Assembly (NCBI GenBank): GCA_038217425.1
Contig: JBBQPM010000033.1
Span: forward strand, 1 to 47,820
Reading direction: 5' to 3'
DNA: 47,820 nt
From: JAIEPT01 sp038217425
Lineage (GTDB): Bacteria; Planctomycetota; Planctomycetia; Gemmatales; Gemmataceae
Every line of letters starts with the position of its first letter. Position 1 is the first letter of the stretch. The notes under the pieces were generated by a model, which saw only the letters and a list, made by a program, of their open reading frames with translations, had not been told where the DNA came from and did not search any database. This document shows, in pieces, positions 1 through 7,865 of this stretch. The translations under genes and the position numbers were made by a program.

Positions 1-609
1 ACGACGGAACTGGTGGAAAACTCCCGACCGATGACGCCGACGGAGCTAGACGATGTTCGTAGGTATTTCATTGCGTTAGCGGGGCGGGCGGAGTTCATCG
101 TCCTCACGGGGTCGGTGCCGGGCGGCGTGGAGCCGACGTTCTTCCGCGATCTGTTGGCGGATTATCCGGGAAAGGTGCTAGTCGACCAGCGCGGCCCCGA
201 ACTCGCGGCGCTGTTGCCGCTGAAGCCGATACTGGTCAAACCCAACCGCGAGGAGTTGGCCACGACGCTTGGCATGAAGCAGCGCGTTCAAGCCGACGTC
301 TGGGCCGGCATGGTCGAACTCCAGCGGCTCGGCGCCCAAAATGTGTTGGTGACGAACGGCCCGCGCGAGGTGAGGCTGCTCACGCTTGACGGTCGCCGAA
401 CGCTCACGCCGCCCAAGATGTCGGTGGTGAATCCGATCGGTTGCGGCGACTGCCTTGCGGCCGGTATCGCATACGGCCTGGCGGCGGGGATGGACGTGAC
501 CGAGGCGGTGAAGGTCGGCCTCGCCGCGGCCGCGGACAACGTGCGCCAACTCTTGCCCGCCCGATTGGATCGCGCGTGGGTGCGCGACATCGCGCGGACG
601 ATCGTGTGA
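1..609 (+). CDS. PfkB-family sugar-phosphate kinase (1-phosphofructokinase / tagatose-6-phosphate kinase type), 5' truncated
   Basis: The frame is open from base 1, so the gene enters from the left edge; about 202 residues are visible. The first visible residues TTELVE resemble the substrate-loop region of FruK/LacC kinases, which phosphorylate fructose 1-phosphate or tagatose 6-phosphate with ATP in the cytoplasm. Further on come the conserved segments LTGSVPGG, VKPNREEL (ATP-side N-x-x-E motif) and, near the C-terminus, NPIGCGDCLAAG. The last is the PfkB signature 2, carrying the anion hole and the catalytic Asp (usually GAGD, here GCGD). A GTG at 13 could be taken for a start, but it lies inside the conserved fold. 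The exact sugar cannot be told from this fragment. The gene ends just before a hairpin repeat and converges with the flippase gene. Confidence 0.85.
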   Translation, partial: TTELVENSRPMTPTELDDVRRYFIALAGRAEFIVLTGSVPGGVEPTFFRDLLADYPGKVLVDQRGPELAALLPLKPILVKPNREELATTLGMKQRVQADVWAGMVELQRLGAQNVLVTNGPREVRLLTLDGRRTLTPPKMSVVNPIGCGDCLAAGIAYGLAAGMDVTEAVKVGLAAAADNVRQLLPARLDRAWVRDIARTIV

Positions 610-622
610 CATTCCCGATTTC

Positions 623-687
623 TTTCCGAGCCGGACGCGTCAGCGACGTTATTGCGAAGTTCGTCGCTAACGCTTCCGGCTCGGAAA
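623..687. repeat. Paired hairpin repeat, family 'GAGCCGGAAGCGTCAGCGACG'
   Basis: Arms 623-648 and 662-687 are inverted copies with two mismatches over 26 bases and a 13-base spacer. A second example of the same family lies at 28706-28761. The right arm contains the stop codon and last codons of the minus-strand flippase gene. It sits between two convergent genes, so it may also end transcription, but there is no T-tract. Confidence 0.85.
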
Positions 688-2139
688 CCAGAGCAGGCCG
701 CCCACGACGCCTGCGTACACGGCCGCATACGCGCCGCCGAACGCGAACAGCTCCACCCAGGTCGCGGGGACGTGCCACTGCACCAACCCCGCGAGCACCA
801 GAAACGGAGTTGCCGCGAAGAGGATGATCGGAGCGAAGACGCGCAGCGCGTAATGTCCGGGCGAGACCTCGATCAGTCGACAGCCGAAGAGCCACTGGCA
901 CAGCCCGCGCACGAGCGTGCCGGGGATCGCGACCGCCCAGCAGACGCCCCACACGCCATACGTCGGCGCCAGAAGAAACGCGAACGCGAAGACCGCGGCG
1001 AGTTCCAGCAGCGCGTACCCGGCGAGCAGTTGATGCTTCCCCATGCCGACGATGGTGCTGTACGTGATCCATTGCGACATCGGCAGCAGCTCGCCCAGGA
1101 TCAGAAGCATCAGGTAGCCCGCTGCCTCGTCCTGAAGTCCCGGCGTCCACAGCCCGATGAGCGGTTTGCCCAGGAACAGAAACGCTCCCACGAAGAACAG
1201 CGCGAACGCCAGCGAGAATCGACCGCCGTCGAGAAATAACTGCCGTTGCCGAACGCGGTCGTCCTGGGCGTGCAGCTTGGTCGCTTGCGGCGCCAGGACC
1301 TGCGTGCCGGTCACCATGAACGTGTTCGTGTAGATCGTCATCTGCTTGGCGACGTTGTACGGCGTCACTTCGCGGGCGCTGAGGCGGTTGCCGATGACCA
1401 TGATGCCGATCTGCGGCGTCAAATTGCGCGCGAAGTTCAGGATAAAGTACCAGATGCCGAACGCGAACAGCTCGCGGGCGGTTTCGCGACCCGCCAGGTC
1501 GCGCCGGAGGCGCAGGTTCGGTTGCACCGCGTAGCAGACGATCGCCTTAAGAAGAAAGCTCAATATCGCGACGCCCAGCACGATGGCGCCGAGCAGGCTC
1601 AGCGTCGCCGATCGGTCGACCAGCAGAAAGGTGAGTGCCGTACGAAGGACGACGCACGGGATATCGACGTAGTTCTGCAGATCGAAGCGTTCGTAGCCCC
1701 AGAGCAGCCCGCCGAACACCCAGGCGGGAAACGAGAAGGCGAGTTGCAGGCCGACCAGATACAGGGCCAGTCGGACGTCCGCGACCTGATCGGCGGGGAC
1801 TTCGAAGACGTGGAAGAACGCGATGCCGACGGCGAAGGTCGCCAGGCAGACAAGCAGGAAGACGCCCCAGAGGATGAACCAGGCCGTCGACAGCACGCGA
1901 TTGATGCCGTCGACGTCGTCCGTTGCCCGACAGCGAGCGATCTTTTGGCCGATCGAGGCGGAGATGCCGAAGTCGAGCACCGAAAAGTAGCTCGTCATCG
2001 AGGCGATCAGGATCCAGAGTCCGTAGCGCTCGGCTCCCAGGTTGCGGATGAGGAAGGGGAGGACGAAGAACCCGGCCAGGATGTTGGTCACGGTTCCCGC
2101 GGTGTTGAGGATCACGTTCCAGAGCACCGCTTTATTCAT
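667..2139 (-). CDS. Polysaccharide flippase / Wzx-like membrane transporter (MATE/MOP superfamily)
   Basis: A 490-residue, strongly hydrophobic protein with about 12-14 predicted membrane segments. It is typical in length for Wzx/RfbX-type flippases, which move lipid-linked oligosaccharides across the inner membrane. The N-terminus (NKAVLWNVILNTAGTVTNIL, then LPFLIRNLGAERYGLWIL) matches the usual start of this family, including the L-G-x-x-x-Y-G-L/I-W pattern. The start at 2139 is preceded by GAGG; an in-frame ATG at 2220 would run into the divergent DUF1080 gene and has no such support. No glycosyltransferases lie nearby, so the substrate is unknown. The last codons (FPSRKR, stop) are supplied by an arm of the hairpin repeat at 623-687, so the natural C-terminus has probably been replaced. 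Confidence 0.85.
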   Translation of the reverse strand: MNKAVLWNVILNTAGTVTNILAGFFVLPFLIRNLGAERYGLWILIASMTSYFSVLDFGISASIGQKIARCRATDDVDGINRVLSTAWFILWGVFLLVCLATFAVGIAFFHVFEVPADQVADVRLALYLVGLQLAFSFPAWVFGGLLWGYERFDLQNYVDIPCVVLRTALTFLLVDRSATLSLLGAIVLGVAILSFLLKAIVCYAVQPNLRLRRDLAGRETARELFAFGIWYFILNFARNLTPQIGIMVIGNRLSAREVTPYNVAKQMTIYTNTFMVTGTQVLAPQATKLHAQDDRVRQRQLFLDGGRFSLAFALFFVGAFLFLGKPLIGLWTPGLQDEAAGYLMLLILGELLPMSQWITYSTIVGMGKHQLLAGYALLELAAVFAFAFLLAPTYGVWGVCWAVAIPGTLVRGLCQWLFGCRLIEVSPGHYALRVFAPIILFAATPFLVLAGLVQWHVPATWVELFAFGGAYAAVYAGVVGGLLWFPSRKR

Positions 2140-2176
2140 GAATGCCTCGAAGACTGTAGATTCGCTGCGACTATTG

Positions 2177-2182
2177 TATAAT
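2177..2182 (+). promoter_or_regulatory. Candidate -10 box of the DUF1080 gene
   Basis: A consensus TATAAT lies 41 bases before the chosen ATG at 2223. The -35 region (TGTAGA, 16-base spacer) is weak. The box overlaps an in-frame ATG at 2181, which argues against that ATG as the start. Confidence 0.4.
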
Positions 2183-2222
2183 GCTCCGCATCCGCACTCC
2201 CCTTCTTCGAAAGGCCACACTG

Positions 2223-3533
2223 ATGTTTGTGCGCTCGACTCTCCTCCTCCTGCTCCTGGCTGTGCCGGCGTCGGCCCAGAATGCCGACGGCTTCCGCCCG
2301 ATGTTCAACGGCAAAAATCTCGACGGCTGGGTCAACGTCAATTGCCACCCCGGCACCTTCTACTGGAAGGACGGCATGCTCATCACCACCGGCGAGCCGA
2401 CCGGCTTCCTCCGCACCCAGGCCCAGTATCAGAACTTCGTCTGCGAGTTCGACTGGATGCACCAAAACAAGGAGAAGGTCGGCAACTCCGGCTTCTTCGT
2501 CTGGGCCGACCCGATCCCCGCCGTCGGCACCCCCTACACCCGCGGCATCGAAGTTCAGGTGCTCGTCAATCTCAACGTCAAAGACACTTACACCAGCCAC
2601 GGCGACATCTTCAGCATTCACGGCGCCGACTGCACTCCCGACCGTGCCCATCCCAAAGGGTGGAAACGCTGCCTGCCCAGCGAGAACCTCTGCAAAGTCG
2701 GCGACTGGAATCATTACAAGGTCACCGCGAAGGACGGGGCCATCAAGCTCGAAGTCAATGGCAAACTCGTCTCAGGCGTCACCGAATGCAACCCGCGCAA
2801 GGGCTACCTCGCCTTTGAATCCGAAGGGGCGGAGTGCTGGTTCAAGAACGTGAAGATCAAGGAACTGCCCTCGACTCAGCTTTCGCCCAAAGATATCGCC
2901 GACGTTGACAACGGCCTGGTTTCGACGTTCACGGGCCTGGATTTCACCGGCTGGAAATGGGACAAGGGACACGAGACGCACTGGACCACGGTCGGCGGCC
3001 GCATCAAGTACGACGGCAAATCGGCCGCGGAAGACAAGCATCTGTGGACGACCCGGGAGTTCGGCGACGTCGAGTTGGTCGTCGACTGGCGTTTCGATCC
3101 CAAGCATGCCACCAAGAAAAAACACCCTGTCGTCCTACCCACCGGTGAGGACACCAAGGAACTGGTCGAAGTCCTCGACGGCGGCAACAGCGGCATCTAC
3201 CTGCGCGGCGATCTCAAGTCGCAGATCAACATCTGCTGCTACCCGGTCGGTTCCGGCGAAGTCACGCCATATCGCACCGACAAGTCCGCTTCGCCCGAAG
3301 TCCGCGCCGGCGTGACGCCCAAGATGCGTGCGGACAAGAAGGTCGGCGAGTGGAACCGCTTCGTCATCACGCTCCGCGGCGACCGACTGAGCGTGAAGCT
3401 CAACGGCCAGCAGGTGATCGAGAATGCGCATCTTCCGGGCATCCGCGAAAAAGGCCCGATCGGCTTGCAGCATCACGGCGAACCGATCGAGTTTATGAAC
3501 TTGTTCGTGCGCGAGTTGCCGGTGAAGAAGTAA
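2223..3533 (+). CDS. Secreted protein with two DUF1080 (3-keto-disaccharide hydrolase-like) domains
   Basis: 436 residues. The N-terminus MFVRSTLLLLLLAVPASAQ is a clear signal peptide cleaved near residue 19, so the protein is exported. Two DUF1080 jelly-roll (LamG/concanavalin-like) repeats follow. The first begins FRPMFNGKNLDGWVN and the second FTGLDFTGWKWDKG, each ending in a GYLAFE or GPIGLQHHG strand with a strand-edge FKNVKIKEL / FMNLFVREL. DUF1080 proteins are abundant in Planctomycetes and are linked to sugar degradation (3-keto-glycoside hydrolysis); the substrate here is not evident. The start at 2223 is chosen because of the signal peptide, an upstream GAAAGG, and a -10 box that covers the alternative ATG at 2181. 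It is transcribed divergently from the flippase. Confidence 0.9.
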   Translation: MFVRSTLLLLLLAVPASAQNADGFRPMFNGKNLDGWVNVNCHPGTFYWKDGMLITTGEPTGFLRTQAQYQNFVCEFDWMHQNKEKVGNSGFFVWADPIPAVGTPYTRGIEVQVLVNLNVKDTYTSHGDIFSIHGADCTPDRAHPKGWKRCLPSENLCKVGDWNHYKVTAKDGAIKLEVNGKLVSGVTECNPRKGYLAFESEGAECWFKNVKIKELPSTQLSPKDIADVDNGLVSTFTGLDFTGWKWDKGHETHWTTVGGRIKYDGKSAAEDKHLWTTREFGDVELVVDWRFDPKHATKKKHPVVLPTGEDTKELVEVLDGGNSGIYLRGDLKSQINICCYPVGSGEVTPYRTDKSASPEVRAGVTPKMRADKKVGEWNRFVITLRGDRLSVKLNGQQVIENAHLPGIREKGPIGLQHHGEPIEFMNLFVRELPVKK

Positions 3534-3535
3534 TT

Positions 3536-3616
3536 ACCGAGCCGCGCCCGTCAGGAAGCGGATCAAGATCCCGCGTCACCTTGAGAATTTTCGCTTCCTG
3601 ACGGGCGCGGCTCGGT
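3536..3616. repeat. Large perfect inverted repeat, family 'GAGCCGCGCCCGTCAGGAAGCG'
   Basis: Arms 3536-3560 and 3592-3616 are perfect 25-base inverted copies with a 31-base spacer. The element lies between two convergent genes. The minus-strand gene runs through the right arm and stops in the spacer (3563), so the arm encodes its TEPRPSGSE tail. Confidence 0.9.
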
Positions 3617-4849
3617 TGTCGGCAGATGTCCCGCCAGGCCCATGCCGAGCGTCACCAAGGCGCACACGGCGAGGTTCAGGAACAGGCTCGCCAGATGCCA
3701 GTCGGCGAACTTCTTGGCCGTCTCGACGAACTCGTCCTCCGACCCACATTTTCGAGTTTCCGGCGGGAACGCGATCCTCGTTAGATGTGCATCGATCCTT
3801 GCGCTCCGCTTAACGCGCAAATCATGTACCTTGCGCTCTATCGGCCAACCGACGAGCACGCCCGTTAGCGCCAAAGCGAGAATCGCAAAACGCGTCTTGT
3901 GCTTGCCGCCGAGCTTCGCCCACCCCAGCGACGTGAGCAACGCCACCAAACCCGCGGCGCCGCTGAGCGGGAAGTATGTGTCGAACAGCGGACCTACGGC
4001 GTGTCCGGCCGCCCTAGAACCTTGCTCTTTCGGGCCGTCCACATTCCCGTCCTTGTGTTCGAAGATCTTCCCGCGCGGGAACCAGTTCGGCAATTCTTCG
4101 GACGCCTGCTTGAAACTCGCGAACAGGCTAAGCGTCACCACGAAAGTAAAGAAGATCGACATGCCGAACCAGAGGCCCAGCGCCAAAACATGCATCGTGC
4201 GTGTCAAACTTTGCATCAAGTAGATCTCCCGAATTTGCCGTTCATCGCCGCGGAGGACGCGGCCCAGGTTCGAACGATGTCGCCAAACGATTAGGCCGCC
4301 TGCGAGCAGGCAGAAGAGAAGCCGCGGGTCGTCCCAGGACCAGCCGTTTTGCATCACGTACACGCCGGTCATTACCAGTGGCGCGATCGACGAGGCCAGC
4401 GAGACGTAGCGTGTGCTCGCCACAGTCACGAGCCAGGCGAGCAGCGCGGCGAGCGCGGGGAGCGGCAGCAGCACTGCCACGACGCCGGCGCCAGTCGCCA
4501 CGCCTTTGCCGCCGCGGAAACCGAGGTAGATCGGAAAGCAATGCCCTAGAAACGCCGACAGTCCGGCGAGGACTTCGAGCCAGCCGTGCGCCCAGAAGGA
4601 ATCGCCGAGTTCGAGCCAGGATTTCGCGGCGAGTGCAAATGCCACGGGCCCGGCGCCCTTGAGGGCGTCGAGCACGAAGACGAGAATCCCGTAGGGTCGG
4701 CCCAGGATTCGGCCGACATTGGTGGCGCCAATGTTGCCGCTGCCGTGGGCGAAGATATCGATCCCCTTGGCCCGCGCGACCAGGTATCCGAACGGCACGG
4801 CGCCGACGAGGTACGCCAGGAGGAGGATCGCGAGAGGCCAGGTGTGCAT
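3563..4849 (-). CDS. plsY: Glycerol-3-phosphate acyltransferase PlsY fused to a C-terminal DUF4149-like membrane domain
   Basis: 428 residues from the ATG at 4849; an ATG at 4867 is an alternative and neither has a good ribosome site. Residues 1-205 are a complete PlsY, the inner-membrane enzyme that moves the acyl group of acyl-phosphate to sn-1 of glycerol 3-phosphate in phospholipid synthesis. Its three conserved loops are visible: HGSGNIGATNVGR (35-47), DALKG (61-65) and GHCFPIYLGFRGGKG (102-116). Normal PlsY is about 200 residues. The extra part (about 215-410) holds LALGLWFGMSIFFTFVV, a long charged loop, and two or three more membrane segments, resembling DUF4149/TMEM205-like proteins. 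Residues about 411-428 (TEPRPSGSE and beyond) come from a hairpin repeat and its spacer. The PlsY call is firm; the DUF4149 assignment is by eye. Confidence 0.88.
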   Translation of the reverse strand: MHTWPLAILLLAYLVGAVPFGYLVARAKGIDIFAHGSGNIGATNVGRILGRPYGILVFVLDALKGAGPVAFALAAKSWLELGDSFWAHGWLEVLAGLSAFLGHCFPIYLGFRGGKGVATGAGVVAVLLPLPALAALLAWLVTVASTRYVSLASSIAPLVMTGVYVMQNGWSWDDPRLLFCLLAGGLIVWRHRSNLGRVLRGDERQIREIYLMQSLTRTMHVLALGLWFGMSIFFTFVVTLSLFASFKQASEELPNWFPRGKIFEHKDGNVDGPKEQGSRAAGHAVGPLFDTYFPLSGAAGLVALLTSLGWAKLGGKHKTRFAILALALTGVLVGWPIERKVHDLRVKRSARIDAHLTRIAFPPETRKCGSEDEFVETAKKFADWHLASLFLNLAVCALVTLGMGLAGHLPTTEPRPSGSENSQGDAGS

Positions 4850-4979
4850 GGGCTGTTCACATTTCAACTGTCACGAACGGAGCGTTTCTTTTACACTATG
4901 AACTGGAGGCGAAACGATCGTTTTCCCTTCCCCCGCATCTCTCTCCATGTTTCGTTCCCCACCCGCAAGGACCGTTTTC

Positions 4980-6503
4980 ATGCTCGATTTGCGACCTCAA
5001 GGGCTGCAGCCCGCTGGTGCCGTTTACGCTCAACTCCCCCCCGCGCGAGCCGTCGAGTTCGCCCTGCAAAACCGCGAAGCCCAGCTTGCAGACAACGGCG
5101 CCCTCGTCGCCTTCACCGGCGCCCTCACCGGCAGGTCGCCCAAGGATAAGTACGTCGTTCGCCAAACGCCCTCGCAGGATCAAGTCTGGTTCGGGCCGGT
5201 CAATGCGCCGATGGAGCCCGCCGTCTTCGCCGAGATCCTGGACATCGTTCGCGACTACCTGCAAGCCCGGCCGCAGCTCTTCGTCCACGACGGTTATGTC
5301 TGCGCCGATCCCGCCCAGCGGGTGCCCCTGCGCGTGATCTCCGACAAGGCCTGGGCCACGCTGTTCGCGCAGCTTCTCTTTCGCCGTTACGCTCCCGGCG
5401 AATCCGCTCCGGCGCAAGTCACAGTCTATCACGCTCCCGAACTCAAGCTCGATGCCCAGAAGTTCGGCCTACGCACGGACGTCGCCGTCATCCTCGACGT
5501 CGATGCCGGCGCCATCGTCATTGCGGGGACGCAGTACGCCGGCGAGATCAAGAAGGCGATCTTCAGCTATCTGAATTATCGGATGCCTCAGCAGGACGTC
5601 TTTCCGATGCACTGCTCCGCCAACGTCGGCCCCGCGGGGGATACCGCGCTCCTCTTCGGCCTCTCCGGCACCGGCAAAACGACGCTCTCCGCCGACCCCA
5701 TGCGCAAGCTCATCGGCGACGACGAGCACGGCTGGTCCGACCGCGGCATCTTCAACTTCGAAGGGGGCTGTTACGCCAAGTGCATCCGCCTGTCGCCCGA
5801 GGGGGAGCCGCAGATTTGGCAGGCGATTCGCTTCGGCAGCATCCTCGAAAACGTCGACATGGACCCGGTCACGCGCCGCATCGATTTCGCCAGCGATCGG
5901 CTCACCGAAAACACCCGGGCTGCGTATCCGCTGGAGTTCATCCCCGGCATCGAGCCGACCTCGTGCGGCGGGCATCCGCAGACGATCCTGTTCCTGACCT
6001 GCGACGCATTCGGCGTGCTGCCGCCCATCAGCAAACTGACGCCCGATCAAGCCCTCGTGCATTTCTTGTTGGGCTACACCGCGAAGGTCGCCGGTACGGA
6101 AGCAGGCGTCACGGAGCCGAGCGCGACGTTCAGCACCTGTTACGCGTCGCCGTTCTTGACGCTGCCGCCCAAGCGTTACGCCCAGATGCTGCGCGAGCGT
6201 CTGGAGAAGCACCGCGTCCCCGTCTGGCTCGTCAACACCGGCTGGACCGGCGGCGGCCCAGGCGTCGGCAAACGCATGCCGCTCGCCCTCACCCGCCGCA
6301 TGGTGCAGGCCGCGATGGCAGGCGAACTGGAGAGCGTGGGCTTCACGCTCGATCCGATCTTCGGCGTGCTCGTTCCGCAATCGTGTCCCGACGTGCCGAC
6401 GCAGCTGCTGACGCCGCGCCTGGCGTGGAAGGACGCGGAGGCGTATCAACTCAAGGCAAAACAACTCGCGGAGATGTTTCGGGCGAAAGAGCAGGCGCTC
6501 TAA
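4980..6503 (+). CDS. pckA: Phosphoenolpyruvate carboxykinase (ATP)
   Basis: 507 residues, close to the usual length of about 530. It converts oxaloacetate and ATP to phosphoenolpyruvate, CO2 and ADP, the entry step of gluconeogenesis in the cytosol. Signature motifs are all present: TGRSPKDKY (50-58), QYAGEIKK (185-192), MHCSANVG (210-217), the kinase-1a P-loop GLSGTGKTT (227-235) and the Mg/ATP-binding DDEHGW (248-252). The start at 4980 has AAGGA nine bases upstream; an in-frame ATG at 4947 has no such site. The next gene begins one base after the stop. The last 53 bases have a diverged second copy at 7799-7851, the trace of a tandem duplication. Confidence 0.95.
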   Translation: MLDLRPQGLQPAGAVYAQLPPARAVEFALQNREAQLADNGALVAFTGALTGRSPKDKYVVRQTPSQDQVWFGPVNAPMEPAVFAEILDIVRDYLQARPQLFVHDGYVCADPAQRVPLRVISDKAWATLFAQLLFRRYAPGESAPAQVTVYHAPELKLDAQKFGLRTDVAVILDVDAGAIVIAGTQYAGEIKKAIFSYLNYRMPQQDVFPMHCSANVGPAGDTALLFGLSGTGKTTLSADPMRKLIGDDEHGWSDRGIFNFEGGCYAKCIRLSPEGEPQIWQAIRFGSILENVDMDPVTRRIDFASDRLTENTRAAYPLEFIPGIEPTSCGGHPQTILFLTCDAFGVLPPISKLTPDQALVHFLLGYTAKVAGTEAGVTEPSATFSTCYASPFLTLPPKRYAQMLRERLEKHRVPVWLVNTGWTGGGPGVGKRMPLALTRRMVQAAMAGELESVGFTLDPIFGVLVPQSCPDVPTQLLTPRLAWKDAEAYQLKAKQLAEMFRAKEQAL

Positions 6504-6504
6504 C

Positions 6505-7368
6505 ATGCCGCTCCGTTACGACGCCGTCTTGAAAGACATCGTCGCCTCGCATCCCGGCGACTTCGCCGCAGTCTTCGGACTGCCGGTCGGCGAACCGGTG
6601 ACGCCGATGAACGTCGATCTATCCACGATCTCTGCAGCGACCGACGTTGCCTTGGGCTTCGGCGAACCGCTCCAAGAAATTGTCGATCTGAACTTTCAAT
6701 CGGGCCCCGACACGCGGTTGGCGGAACGATTGCACATGTACAACGCGGCACTCAACGTTCGCCACGGCGTGCCCGCGCTGTCCGTCGTGGTGTTGTTGCG
6801 GAAGAAAGCCGATGCCACGAACCTGAGCGGAAAGTTGACTTATGGCCGGGACGAATGTCGAGTAGAATTCGGCTATCGGGTCATCCGCCTCTGGCAGGAA
6901 CCGGTTGAAAGCTACCTGCGAAGCGGCTTGGCAGCGTTGCCGCTGGCGACGTTGTGCGAGCTACCGGCAGGCACGCCGATCCCCGCGGCACTGCGCGAAG
7001 TCGTCCGCGAGATCGAACGACGGCTCCATCACGAAGCCGACGAAGCCCAGGCCGCTCGGCTCCGGACCGCAACAATTATTCTGACGCAGCTACGTGTGAG
7101 AAAATCAGACCTTAAAGCGATTTATGAGGGAGTTGAACGCATGCAAGAAGAACTCACAGCCTACGATGAAGACCTCGAACTGGAGCGACAGGCCGAGCTC
7201 CGGCGCAGCCACAGGCTCTTGCTCCGTCTAGCAAAAGAGCAGTTCGGTGAAGCCGACGCCGCGATCGAAGCGGAATTAGAGGCAATCACCGATCTCGACC
7301 ATCTGGAGCGTTTGGCAGTCGCGGTGTTGAAGTGCAATTCATGGAAGGAAATGCTCGCAACTCCTTGA
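6505..7368 (+). CDS. Rpn-family (RpnC/YhgA-like) PD-(D/E)XK nuclease-like protein with C-terminal DUF4351-like domain
   Basis: 287 residues, starting one base after the pckA stop. The N-terminal ~150 residues (YDAVLKDIVASHPGDF, then VALGFGEPLQEIVDLNFQSG, RLAERLHMYNAAL and VVVLLRKK) follow the Rpn/transposase-31-like fold, a PD-(D/E)XK nuclease family linked to RecA-independent recombination in E. coli. Many relatives read L-x-E-F-Q-S-G at the ExQ site; here it reads LNFQSG, so the catalytic acid appears to be Asn and activity is doubtful. The C-terminal ~85 residues form a helical, charged DUF4351-like domain (FGEADAAIEAELEAITDLDHLERL). Its position right behind pckA and beside duplicated fragments suggests later insertion into this locus. 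Family assignment is from motif memory. Confidence 0.7.
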   Translation: MPLRYDAVLKDIVASHPGDFAAVFGLPVGEPVTPMNVDLSTISAATDVALGFGEPLQEIVDLNFQSGPDTRLAERLHMYNAALNVRHGVPALSVVVLLRKKADATNLSGKLTYGRDECRVEFGYRVIRLWQEPVESYLRSGLAALPLATLCELPAGTPIPAALREVVREIERRLHHEADEAQAARLRTATIILTQLRVRKSDLKAIYEGVERMQEELTAYDEDLELERQAELRRSHRLLLRLAKEQFGEADAAIEAELEAITDLDHLERLAVAVLKCNSWKEMLATP

Positions 7369-7416
7369 GACCGGCATGAAAAACGTTCACCAATCTTCCG
7401 CAAAAGGATGCAAATT

Positions 7417-7665
7417 ATGGAAGACGCGGAAATCACGGCGTACGATGAATTCGTCGCACTCGAGCGAGAGGTCCAAATCGAGACGCTTCATCGAGTCCTG
7501 CTCATTCAGGGCCGACGCAGATTCGGCGAGCCCGACGCTGCTACCAAAGCGCAGCTCAAGGCCATCACTGATCTGTATCGACTCGAAAGTCTGATCGACT
7601 ACATCTTGACGGCAGTGTCCTGGAACGTCTTGCTCTCATTTCGTCCGCCAGAGCGGCTTTTCTAA
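7417..7665 (+). CDS. Stand-alone DUF4351-like domain, partial paralogue of the preceding gene
   Basis: 82 residues from the ATG at 7417, which has AAAAGG nine bases upstream; an ATG at 7408 abuts that site too closely. The protein aligns end to end with the C-terminal domain of the gene before it. Both read TAYDE...LERE/Q, then LL...RRFGEPDAA / QFGEADAA, then L(K/E)AITDL...LE. It is therefore a tandem partial duplication that kept the helical tail without the nuclease-like part. Function is unknown; it could compete with or modulate the full-length neighbour (inference). A strong hairpin follows its stop. Confidence 0.65.
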   Translation: MEDAEITAYDEFVALEREVQIETLHRVLLIQGRRRFGEPDAATKAQLKAITDLYRLESLIDYILTAVSWNVLLSFRPPERLF

Positions 7666-7668
7666 AAC

Positions 7669-7700
7669 AAAAACGCGGCCCGGATCTTCTCCGGGCCGCA
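7669..7700. terminator. Bidirectional hairpin terminator, duplicated copy of the rpoC terminator
   Basis: The stem GCGGCCCGGA (7675-7684) / TCCGGGCCGC (7690-7699) is preceded by an A-rich run (AACAAAAAC) and followed by CATTTTATT. It is homologous to the rpoC terminator at 8327-8362. Where the two differ in the stem, both sides changed together and pairing is kept. It can end the plus-strand gene at 7417-7665. Confidence 0.75.
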
Positions 7701-7715
7701 CCTCATTTTATTCCC

Positions 7716-7795
7716 ATCCGCTTACGACGCCGATTCGACGACGCGCGGGGCGTCGACCCCGCGGGTGGCGTCAAGCGCTTCCGGATGGATGCGGA
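7716..7795 (-). pseudogene. Duplicated fragment of the rpoC 3' end
   Basis: These 80 bases match rpoC bases 8379-8458 with about four substitutions, including the stop codon and the codons for the last ~24 residues (ending in RVVESAS). No rpoC sequence extends beyond it; at 7796-7799 it joins a copy of the pckA end. It has no open start and is not a gene. Confidence 0.85.
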
Positions 7796-7798
7796 GCC

Positions 7799-7851
7799 AA
7801 GGCGAAGCAACTCGCGGAGATGTTTCAGGCGAGAGAGTAGGCGCTGTAACA
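7799..7851 (+). pseudogene. Duplicated fragment of the pckA 3' end
   Basis: These 53 bases match pckA bases 6453-6505 at about 47 positions, including the TAA. One CAG has become TAG, so the piece is decayed. Together with the rpoC fragment just before it, it marks the junction of an old tandem duplication. Confidence 0.8.
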
Positions 7852-7865
7852 AGCGTGTAAGTCAT

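Noticed and set aside
7716..7795. A real small gene at the rpoC-like stretch
   Set aside because: It is an 80-base copy of the rpoC end without a start codon.
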